From Montifringilla adamsi (Eukaryota > Chordata > Aves > Passeriformes > Passeridae): a DNA stretch of 64,000 nt. The DNA lies in the NCBI GenBank assembly GCA_017590115.1, contig JAGGNK010008337.1:2170001-2234000 (forward strand). The letters are read 5' to 3'. The notes beneath the pieces were generated by a model that saw nothing but the letters and a program-made list of their open reading frames with translations, was not told the origin of the DNA and ran no database searches. Of this stretch, positions 15,101 through 27,100 are shown one piece after another (the first letter of the stretch is position 1; each line of letters opens with the position of its first letter). Both the position numbers and the translations under genes were made by a program.

Positions 15101-18100
15101 CTTTTCCAGATGCATTTGGAACTGTCAACCTTTGGGATTTCTCCTTCTGTATCTTGATAAGGTGGGTTTGCGGGAGGTACCTTAAAAAAAAAATAAAATC
15201 AGCTTTCAGTTAGTCCTGGCTCTTCCTTGTCCAGAATTAATAGCAGGATTTTGGAGCAAATATTTTGCAACGGTAGCTTCCCACCTTTATCCTCAGCACT
15301 GCAGTTTTTCCATGGTAAGACAAGCTGAAGCATCTTCTGTCTAGGAGAACACTGGATTTCACCAATTGCACCGGGGAGCAGCAGAGAACTGAGACAGAGG
15401 GGTCTGGTTTGTAGCTGCAGGTGTTTGTGTGGCTTTTGACATTTCAGTTCCCTGTCTTCTCAAGGGCTGAGGCTTTGTGTGCTCCAGATGTGGGCAGTGC
15501 CTCAGCCACCCAACTTCATCATTCCCCTCAGAGATGGACTTCTAATTTACTGTTCCTGCCTCTAAAGATAGAACCAAATTCTTTGCAATCTGAGGTACTG
15601 TGGAGTGTGAAATCTACTGAAGCTAAAAATAACAAGCCTGAACAGAAGAGGCTCAGAGTTTTTGAATAAGTGATTCCTGCAACTGTTTCACTGATGTCAC
15701 TTAGTGAGAAATGATGATGCTTTTCAGGAAGTGAAAGATACTCTTTTTTTTTGGTGTTACTTGGACCACAAGAGGAAAAAGTGTTGGTCTTTTCTTTAGT
15801 GAGGACACTGTCAGCTTCTGGAAATAACACGTGTAAAGAGAGATTTTGTTTTGCTCTTCCCTTGGCAGTCAGCCAGGTATTCGGGTTTCAGGTTCCAGGT
15901 TGACACTGAGGCAACTTCCTGACTCATTTAGAAACCTTGATTACCCTCACTTGGAAAGCTTCCTACAGAGCAATTTCAGGTGTCCAAAATTCCTTTCACC
16001 TGTGAACAGAAAGAACTGGAATGTTACTTCTCCTTTCTTTCCTTATTTATTGAGATACTCAGTTGCAAGTTCTGTGTTGCTTTTTCCTTTCACTGCAGTG
16101 TTTCACCTTATGTTAACTCTTGCTTTCTCCATTTCTGTCTAAGCTTACTGACTTGAGTTTCTGACAGCATTATTTAAACACCTCTACTCTCTCTACCCCA
16201 TTTCAGGGATCTTTTCAGATTTTCTCTGAAAAAAAAAAAAAAAGGTGAATTTTTTCACTCAGCTCACTAATGTTTCTTTCTTGTGGCCCACACAGCAGTT
16301 AAACAAATATTCCAGATGATGTCAGAGTGGTGGTTTCAGAGCCTGCAGAGCATCAAAGAGGAAAATTTGTGCTCACAAGCAAAAACATGTGCTTGAATGT
16401 GTGTTGGGAAGGTGCCTTCTGTATCCTCTTTGCATTTCTGATCCTCAATAGTTGAGATCAGGGTTTCACATCTGTTGTTGTGTTATAGATCCTATTTCAG
16501 GGATGTTGTCAAGAGGTGTTAGTGTTCCTCCCTTGCAAGCTGCCAGTTCCAGAGCTGCATTTTTCCCTTGGAGCTTTTCTGTTCTGTGTTCAGTGACGTT
16601 GTGGACTGGCTGTTGTATTCCATCCAGCTCTGAGCTGGGGTGTTTTTTTAGCTTTGTGGGGAATTGACTGGTTGAATAAATAAGGTTTTCTTTAAGGGGG
16701 TTACTTTGCTGTGGGATTTATTGCCGGATTTGGGTCATCATGTGGGTACCAAGTATTGCACCACAGCCTTAGATTAAAATGTTTCCAGGACTTTAACCCA
16801 GTCCTTTCATAGAGAGGTGTTCTTTGACCTACCAGGAAAATGCATAAACTGGAGGGTAAGAGTGAACCAAATTCAGTGCAGTTCCAGACATCAAGTTGTA
16901 TCACCAGCTGCACAGTTCCCCCTCTCTTCCTTGCAGTCTCATGGAATGCCTAGGGAAACTCATGTCAGAAGTGCTTGAAATACATTTCTTGGAAGTAAAC
17001 CAGTTATTTTTGACAGACATGAATTATCAGGGAACTCATTAAAACATTAAAAATTCTAGGGAGAAATGGATTAAGTGTTATGTACATTTCCAGTGTGAGA
17101 GAGATTTAGAGGCAATTAAACCAGAGTAGCTGCTACCTTTGCCTTTTTATTCTCTTCCCCTCCCTCAGCCACAACACAGAGCCATAGAGAGAGTATCAAG
17201 TTCTTTAAATGACTTTTCCTGTTGCAACCCAATTATTAAATCCATGAAAAACAGCTGCTATGTGTTGCTCCCAAGGTGAATTTTCTTACTTCTAAAGTCT
17301 ATCTCATTTGGATATCTAATTTGTAAAACCATTCCTTGTGCTGCTACTTTGATGTGAGAGGGAAAATCACATTAATGCTTTGATCATAATGCATGATTTT
17401 CACTCTCACCATTTCCTTTAATACAAAAGAGTAATTTTTTTCAGGAAAACCTTTGCTGAAATGGAAGTATTCAGGAAAGAAGACAGACACTCTTCATTTA
17501 CACTGAAATTTGATTTTTTTGGTGAATCCTTGAATCTGATATTGTAAATATATTCCTTAGTAAATCAGAGAACTAAACACTTTGTGGGAGTAATAACTTG
17601 ATCATTTTAACTGATTGCTGTGCCCTCAGCCAAATTTTCTGGGAGGAGCAGTTCTCTCTGGGAAGCACAAGGGCTTCATTCTGCCTTTGCACAAGGATCC
17701 TCTTGTTTTTGGTCACCCTCAACAAATCCATATCAAATGCACATTTACCTTCTGAAATCTGAGATGTTGTTTTACCAGAGTTGAGCTCACCAGAAGGATA
17801 AAGAATTTGTTGCTGCTGAGAATACATCCATTAAAAAAGGCATCCCTTCAAAAGAATTATCTGTGGTTTTTCAGAATAAACATGGTGTGAATTAGAGACA
17901 GAGAACTACCATGGTAATTTAATAAAACGTGAAGGAACTCATTCTAGAGGAGAGCTTTTGTTCTTTCCTTTGGAGTGGTTAAAATGCAGCATATGACTGG
18001 ATACAAAGCCTGATGGGTGTTGTGCCATGAGCAGAAGGGTTTGGATAAAGAGACCCCATGAGGAAAGTGTCCTTTCATACTGGCATTGCCAGCGAGCCTA

Positions 18101-21100
18101 GCAATGGTTATTTATCTGGGATTCCTTCTCAAAGCTGCAGGCTGAAGAGCTCAGATGCAAGAAGAAAGGAAAGGTCTTCCTTCAGCCTTGGTTAGCCAGA
18201 AATCCAAGCCCTGGCTGAGTCACAAATGTGCATGTGCCAGAGTTTGCTTTGGGTGGGCATCTTTTGGGTGCTGGGGATAGGTGAGTTGGGTTTGGTTTTG
18301 GAATGAGGCTCTGTGGGAAGCTAAGGACATCTTGGATTCATGGAGCAGATGCAGTTTATCTTTTCAATCCCTCTTTGGGCAGATCCTTTGTCAAACTGAC
18401 TTTGCAGTGTGAAACTTATTTATTGGTAAGCCATAAATGATAACTGTTGGCAAACTTCTGTACCCTGCAGGCCAGTGATTCCTTAAATGTTATGGGACAT
18501 TATCTTTGAACAGTGTGGGAATATTTGATTGCCAGTGTCCTGGAATTAGAAGAGAACAGTCCAGAAATGATGTGGAGTAACAGGAGCTTTGCTCCTTGGG
18601 CTCAGCCATGAGGATCAGGAAATTCAAAACAATTGAAGCACTGGCAGTGTGCCCCTGAGTAGCGAATCCTACAAAGGCAATCTTTTTTTTACTTAGAGAA
18701 TCTTGGATCCTTCTTGAGGATGATAAAGATTGGCAGTCCTGGATTTAAGAGTGCCCATAAATGTGACATGAGCAGAAGTGGTAAAAATAACTCTTCCTCA
18801 GGTCCTCCAAGGCACCTCCTCCCTCCATCCCCTCTCCCTGTGAGACACAGCTCTGTTATTCCAGGGCCATTTAAACCAAAAGCTGAGCTTTAAATACTCT
18901 GATGTCCTGTAATTCCTTCTGGTGACAAAATCAGAGTAAACAAACATTTGCTTGAAGAGAAGGAATAGAAAGGAGCTTATGCACTGCTTTGCAGATAGGG
19001 CAGTGCTTTCTCAAGTTCAGCTTTTGTCTTGGCAAACTCAATTTCCTTGTCCTGGTCAGTTGGAATATTTGCTTAGGGAATGGCAGTGGGTAAAGTTCCC
19101 TGTTAGTGTGGATGAGCAGAATGAGAATTTGGAAGTGTCTGTGTGCTGCATGTGTGTGAGTATGACCACGGCAAACACAGTTTGGGAGAGTTGCTATTTG
19201 TGTAAGAGAATCTAAAAATATATCCATGGATTCCTTAAGAAAATAATTTCTGTTACTCCCACCTTTAGCTACATTTCAATACTTCTGGAATTTAATGATA
19301 AACTTGGATTAAATAGCAGTGTCAAAATCTTACCTGTGAAGTCTTTGGAATTGTTTGCACATCGTCTGTTGCACATTAACTAATAAAATTAGTAGAATTA
19401 TTGGTTATATTTGCTGATTAATTGTTGATATTTGACATTAGTCTTCCAGCTAAAGAAAAAAAATACAGAAATCATTTGCTTCCTGCTTGGAAAAATGAAT
19501 ATTGACCATGGTTTGTGTTCAGAAGGTTTTTGTAGATACCACCTTGCAGGATGTGCTGTGCTAGAGAGGAGCACAGAGTAAATATTACAGGCAGATTATT
19601 TTATGTTTCCACTCTTTTTTCATCTCCAGGTCAATTGCAAAAGAACTTGCAGACTGGCTTATCAGCAACAATGTAGTTGAGCACATTTTTGGACCAAATT
19701 TACATATTGAGGTTTGTATTTGATTATTATAAATTTGGTGTAAACACAGAGCATGAACTTGTTGTTCTAGTAAATCTTTCCTCACTATGTTCTCACTTTG
19801 CAGATCATCAAACAGTGCCAAGTGATTCTGAATTTTCTTGCAGCTGAAGGGAGACTTAGCACTCAACATATAGACTGTATTTGGGCTGCTGCACAGGTAT
19901 ATATTGAATTTTTGTAATTGCAGGAGTGATAAAAGAAAAACAAAATAGAAATTAAATTGGTTTTGTTTTACGTTCTTAAGTTGAGTTGTTTGCTTTTTCT
20001 TGGCTGTCTGAGCATTTTGCTGACCAAAATGTCAAGTTAGGTGACTGCCACATTTCCTGGGTTATTTATTAGATGCAAAAAATCACCCTGGCTACTTTTA
20101 TACAAGGAAAAAAATGAAGTTGTATAGCAAGGACAGAGTGTTTTCACTGAGAATGGGGATGAAGGTTGTAGGGTAGTTGCAGTATTTTTACTGTTGTGCT
20201 AAATTGACTTGCTCCTGTGTATTGTAGCTTCCATTTCTGGTACTCCTGGTGGGAACAATCAGGTGAAAATTGTGGCAATGAAGTTTACAGCTGTGCTCCT
20301 CTGCTGCTGTTAAAATCTAGAGAAGGCACTGAAATTTTATTTTTTGCTTGCTAAAGCTGGAAACTCTGATAGGCTTTTTGCCTTCAGAAAGATTTATTTG
20401 TGTGCTACTTTTAATGGGTCACTCTGCTTGTTATTTTAGGTTGTGACATTTTTTATTTAGGGCATTTGAATACAATAGGCATGAGCAGGCCTAGGGAACA
20501 CACTGTTAGAACAGGTTGGAATTTAAAGAGGGTTTTTTATGTGTTCAATATTTCTTTGTCATTTCTTTCAATCAAATAGTACTGAACACACACTCTGAAC
20601 CAGTGTGGTCCATTGTCATTAAAACATGCAGCTGGAATGTTAATTAAATGCTCACTGGAATAGCATTTGCTCCACCATTTTTCTGTCTCAGAATAATTAA
20701 TAATTATTTATTTTACACTGCATTTTAAACCAGTATTTTCACTTCCTTGATGTTTTCACACAGTATGTCACACACTGTTAGACCTCTGGATTTTTTCAGT
20801 ATATTTTATACTGCTTTAGGAATAATATAATTACCTATTTTTGATAATGTTTTCACAGTTTGAGTGTTCATTTTGACATAGTGATATTTTCACAATGTTT
20901 GATATCAGAATTAAGCACGTCCTGATCACTTCCTGTTGTTTGAAAGGCTGACACCTTTAAACTGAAAGAACAGAAGGCCTTAAAGTGTGTTTTCCACTTC
21001 TCAAATGAGCTTTCAGCCAAAAATTCATCTTCCCTAAGTTGAAGTTATCTCAAGATGTTTAAATGCATCTTTGCATAGAACCCACGTGATTTCCTTCCAC

Positions 21101-24100
21101 TGAATCCTGTGAAAGTTGGCCTGTACACAGTCAATTGCTGACACAGATTTTTTAATGCCAGGAAGGCAAAATAAAAGAAATCATGAAAAAAAAACCCCTT
21201 TTGAGGTGCAAGTGTGGTAACCAACGTAAGAAATTTTTTTCTAGAAGTTTCCTGTAACCTTTCTTTCATTTTTTGAATAACAACATCCTTACAAAGAAAC
21301 TCTTTTAAGTGGCTGTGAAAAGCAGCATTTAACCAAAGAGGAGTCATCCAGGAGCACTGTCACTTTCATGTGGAAATGGAGTAGTTAGCTGAACACACTG
21401 TCACATTTTTTGACATCCATCACTGGAAAGACAAAAAATTTCTTTATAATCCTCAAACAGTCTGTTCCTGAGTAGTCTTTATTTGTATTTACCACTGCTA
21501 ATAAGGTAATCATTGCAAATACTGCTTCCCTCAGTGTATTTAGCATATAAACTTAATATTTTAGAAGTCATATTTAAGTTCAAATACAAAACAAACTTCC
21601 AGTTCTCCTTTTCTCCCAGTCTCTCAGAACTAGAACTGAGGAAGGAACTGTTGCATTTGATTTGTACCTTTGCAGGCTTTACAATGTCAAAATTACTTGA
21701 GTCAAAACTACAAATCTGCTGGAGTTTGAAATTATTCAACAACTGCTCCTGAGAATTTGTACGAATATGTTTGCTTGCTGCAATATTTGATTTATTTGTT
21801 TGTTTTGCTGTTCCTGTTACCTGCTCTGTTTGTACCTTGTAGCTGAAGCACTGCAGTCGTTACATACACGACTTGTTTCCTTCTTTGATCAAAAACTTGG
21901 ACCCTGTCCCACTTAGACACCTCCTTAACCTTGTCTCAACTCTTCATCCCAGTGCTCACACCGAACAGGTAAAGACAAGGCCAGCAGCATCACTGGCATG
22001 AGAAAAGCAATTAAATGAGAGTGTTAACCATGAAGGATTTATCTTCTGAAAGGAATATTCACTAATGCAGAAAGGGGGAACTCTAGGAGTAAAGTTGTCA
22101 TGTTTCTTCAATTGCACCTTTCCTGGCTTTTGAAGGATAATTTTTAGAAATTACATAACCACTGATGGAAGATTCTGACTTCCTGTCTGAAGTTAGAATG
22201 TGTTTCACACATTATTTAGCTGAGTTGTTTATTTTGATGAGTTTATTTTGGTGAGCTGTAGTATTGGCCTAGGGAAGAATGAACAGTGGATCTTTCTATC
22301 CAAAACCTGCTGCTTAATGGGACTTTTCCCTGGTTTTCTTTCCAGACCTTGTATTTGGCATCCATGCTGATCAAAGCCCTGTGGAATAATGCACTGGCAG
22401 CTAAGGCTCAGCTGTCAAAACAAAGCTCCTTTGCATCTTTACTGAGTACCAACCTGCCCATGGGAAACAAAAAAGGTGTGTGATTTTCCAGTAGATCTGG
22501 GAGTTAAATTTGGAATTTTCATAGTCTCCATGTTGAGTTTGGACAAAAAGCAGGTATAGAACTTTCTCCTTTAAGTATTTTTTAAAAGTGTCATGCTGGT
22601 ATATTTTTCCAGCAGAACTTGAGGCTGTAGATGAAAGCATGAAAAGTCTGTGAGTGCTTTTGGGAAGCTTTGTGTTTCAGACCCATTCTGTGTGTATAGC
22701 TAGAGTAGTCTGTATTTTTCTTTTTTCTTTCAGATTCAGAAAATTATCTATAACTATTCTTGTTCTGCTGCACATATGTAACTTAATAGCTGCACAAAAT
22801 CTTATAAAAGCTTACTTACCTTTTACCTAGTTTTTGGTATTACATGGTGTTTCTGATCTGGTGATTTTGTTTTTTACTGGACTGTGTATTTCCCCACAGT
22901 CATTACTAAAGGTGCTGCCAAGCCATTTTCCTCTAGTTTCCCTTTCTCCTCTTACTGCTGGCTTTTATGAATCATGGACAACTATATGCTGACAAAATGA
23001 TTTTTAGTCACTTATTTTTCCATCCTGCTTTTTTCCATCAGAAGAAGAGGAGCTCAGAAGAGCAGCCCCTTCCCCTTGTAAGTATAATTTTAGTTGTACA
23101 CCACAATCTGGCTCATTTGATTCTACAGCGCTTTTTGAATTTGGAACAGAATTCAATGTGAAATTCTGTTTTTATGAGAAATCCAATGAAATTTTGAGTA
23201 GAAATTTGTATAACTATGGCAAGAAGAGACATCAAAGTACAAACTTTGTAAAATGCTCAGTGTTCTAAGTAAAAGTTTTAGTATTTAGGTACACATAGTT
23301 TAAGTTATATCCCTGTTTGCTGGAAGAACGCTCAATATTTGAGGCAGATTTATGCAGTGCTGTTACATTCCAGTAATTACCTGTCACAGAGTAACTGGGA
23401 AATGTGGTTTTGAATTAGGGTCCCCAGCAGCAAGCCCTCAAAGTAGTGACAACAGTGACACCCATCAGAGTGGAGGCAGTGACATTGAAATGGAGGAGCA
23501 GCTGATTAACAGAACAAAACACGTCCAGCAGCGACTTTCGGACACAGAGGTAAGAGTGTGGGTCTGACTCTGGGAATTTTGCTACTGAGCTGCCTGGTAC
23601 TAGCTATAAAAATGATGTTTTATCTGTACTTGTTTCCAAACCACCTCAGACAAATGTATTCCTGCATTTAAATGGTGTTCCAGTTAGGTTAATCTCTTAG
23701 TAATGGACAGCAAGACGTTGTCACACCGGGGCTCTGTGCACGTGCAAAGTCTGCACATAGACCCTGTTTGCAACAAGGTAATGCAGAAAATCAATTATTA
23801 AATCTGAATCTTGCTTGGAGCATTTTGTCATCAGCAACCAAATTGAGAAAGAGTGAATGCGAACTTGTAGATGTGACACATTTCCTCCTAAAGGAAGAAT
23901 GATGTTTGAATGATGATGATGATATTAATTATGTATTTCCAGCGGTGCTTTATTTTTCCACCGATCTTAAAAAAACCCAAAATAATTTCAGGAATCCATG
24001 CAAGGAAGCTCTGATGAGACAGCCAACAGTGGTGAGGATGGCAGCAGTGGGCCTGGGAGCAGCAGTGGCCACAGTGATGGATCCAGCAACGAGGCCAACT

Positions 24101-27100
24101 CCAGCCACGCCAGCCAGTCTGCCGGCAGCCCCGGCAGCGAGGTGCAGTCAGAGGACATCGCGGATATCGAGGCTCTCAAAGAGGAGGAAGACGAAGAGGA
24201 AGAAGACAGGAGTCACAATCCTCAGAAAAGCACCAGGAGCGCAGATTTACGAGGCAGAAAACTGGAATCCCAGACTGGCATTTGCCTGGGAGACGCCCAG
24301 GGGCCGGCGGAGAGGAGCGGCGCCAGTAACGGGGCGGGCAAGGAGCACGCGTTCAGCGCCGACGCCGTGGCGCCCGTGGATAACCGCATCCGCATGCTCG
24401 ACGCCTGTCCCCACGCCGAGGACACTGAGCACGACATGGCAGGGGAAATGAGCACTGCTCACATTTCACAAGGCTCTCAAGATTCTTGTATCACGCACAC
24501 GGGGGACTTCCTCGGGGAAACTATTGGGAATGAGTTATTTAACTGTCGGCAGTTCATTGGGCCCCAGCACCACCACCACCATCACCACCACCACCACCAC
24601 CACGACGGGTAGGTAGCTTGGCATTTCACAGAATCACAGAATGATTTGTTTGGAAGAGACCTTCAAGGTCATCGAGTCCAGTCCATGCCCTCACACCTCA
24701 ACTAAACCATGGCACCCAGTGCCACATCCAGTCTTTTCTTAAACACATCCAGGGATGGTGACCCCACCACCTTCCTTCCAGAACTTCCTCATCCTTTCTG
24801 TAAAAAACATCTTCCTAATATCCAACCTATATTTCCCTTGACCTAGTTTCTTCTGACTCCTTCCATAACAGAAATAAAAGTGGTAGCAAAATGCTCCATC
24901 TGGGCAGAAATTGGTGTATGGACACTCTGCTGAAGCTCAGGATAATTTTGTCTTGCAGAGATGATTGTTATCACAGACAGTTACACAGATACCTGATTTG
25001 TTAACATCTGATTAAAGGTTTCTCTTGAGTTTCGGTATTGAATAAATAAGACAGCATTTAAGAAAATGTTAAAAATACAAAGTGCTGCATTTAGTTAACA
25101 CTGAGAAGCCAACTCAGTCATCATGCTAGTGAGACCTTCAGTTTACATATCTGAAGTTGTTTCTCCAATTCATACAAGGGCTGCTGTTCAAGCAGATGAT
25201 TCATCCTGACTTTAGCTTTAGGGGAGATGTCTGCTCACTTGTAGTCTGCTATAAACAACTTCCTCTTTGATATTGTCCATTCTGATATTCTTCTTTTACA
25301 GGCATATGGTTGATGATATGCTTAGTGCAGATGATGTCAGCTGCAGTAGTTCTCAAGTCAGTGCAAAATCAGAGAAAAATATGGCAGATTTTGATGGGGA
25401 AGAGTCTGGCTGTGAAGAAGAGCTTGTACAGATTAATTCCCATGCTGAGCTAACATCTCATCTTCAGCAGCACCTCCCAAACCTGGCCTCTATCTATCAT
25501 GAACATCTGAGTCAAGGTAAGAGTGATCAAAGAAAAACTGAAAAACTTCGTTTGTCATTTTGAATTAGTCTCCAGTAATTAAAATAATGAAGTTATTTTA
25601 ACCATTTATTGTATTTGTCCAAAGAAACCATGATGGCTGCTGAGAACTTAATGTTTCTCCAAGAGATGAATTTTTGTGTCTGTGTTCATTTGTCAACACA
25701 GAAGCATTTGTTTGTTTTTAGCTGTGTTTATCTTTTTGAATCCCCCACCTTTCCATTTCATCTGGAGCTTTGAATGCAAGTTAAAACAAATAAAGGCACA
25801 AAAGAACCTAGTAAGTGTTCTTTCTAATAGGTTATTTAAGTGTAAGGAAAGGTGGTACTGAAATGCAAGACTCTCTTCAAAAGATTTTCCACTCTGAAAC
25901 TTTCTGCAGCTTTTGTGCTGGTGGGTGCACATTATGTGATTTTGTACATTTGACATCATAAATTAACCTATAAATGAATTAACCATAATGGGCTCTAGGG
26001 AAGATAATTCTGGAAAAATGACTTAAAATATGACTTGATACTTTTGGGAGTTTGCTGTAAAGGGCATTTTATGCTATTTCATCTTACACTGCCAAATCTT
26101 CTGGTTTACTTCAGGGTGCAATTTAAAATGCTCCTAAAACACTTCTCAAGAATTATAGCATCTTTCCATATGCTATTTTGGCAGCTTTATTTTCTCTTTT
26201 ACCCTGTTTTTAAACATAATAGAGACCAGGGTTGGTGAAGGGTTCATGTTTTTCTTCACTGGCCTGCAAGAACCAGGTTTGCTCTCTCGTCCAGCAGAGA
26301 GCAAACCCAGGGCTGTTTATATATTTCCATGAAGTAATTGAATGAAAAGTTTTTATGATAAATTTTAGCCTGACATTGAAAATTTGGATTTTTTCCTACA
26401 CTGCAGAGTTGAATAAACTATTAAAAACTTTATAAATCTATAAATCAGCATTTTTTTTCAATATTTTCCATAGATATTATTTGTCTAACTGAAGATTCAA
26501 ATTACTGGTTCAGCATGAGGCCTTCAGTGCATTTTATTTTTGACACCCCTAGTTTTGCATGTGCAAATAATTACAGTGTTCTCTGTGTGCAGTCTGAATT
26601 TTCTACTTGACTTTGCTGTTCCATGAAAATGGTATTAAATAGTAGATCAATGAATGGTGCCAGCTGTGGGCACAGAGAGGAAAGAAAATGTCTATCAGTG
26701 TTTATGAAAACATGATGAGTTTCTGAAATCCTGCACTTTGATGTTGTAGCACATGGAAAAATGCTGTTTGTTTTCTCTGGTTTTCAGCTGGATGAAGGGA
26801 ATCCTGTAGTAGGAGGGGAATTTATTGAAATGTTCTCTATCCCTGCATTCCAGCCCTGGTGGTTATGGAGATAACTCCCTTTGGACCACGACACCACAGA
26901 AAGGATTAAGAAATATATTAATTACAGTATGAATTAAATTAAAAAGCAATTGCATCTGCAGTTCTTCAGTGCTGTTTTTAATTGCACTTTGCCATTAGCC
27001 AAAAGCAGTGTGCATATTGGCCCAACTGCCCTGTTGGCTTCTGGTGCTGTCTTTTAAGAACCCATATGTGAAAAAAGGCTGCAATTACAGTGTTGTTGCA

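Noticed and set aside
23906..24451. 181-codon open frame in another frame across exon 10
   Set aside because: It starts inside intron 9, and its sequence is the frame-shifted image of the Ser/Gly/Asp and CpG-rich coding stretch. No independent start in the mature mRNA and no known protein.
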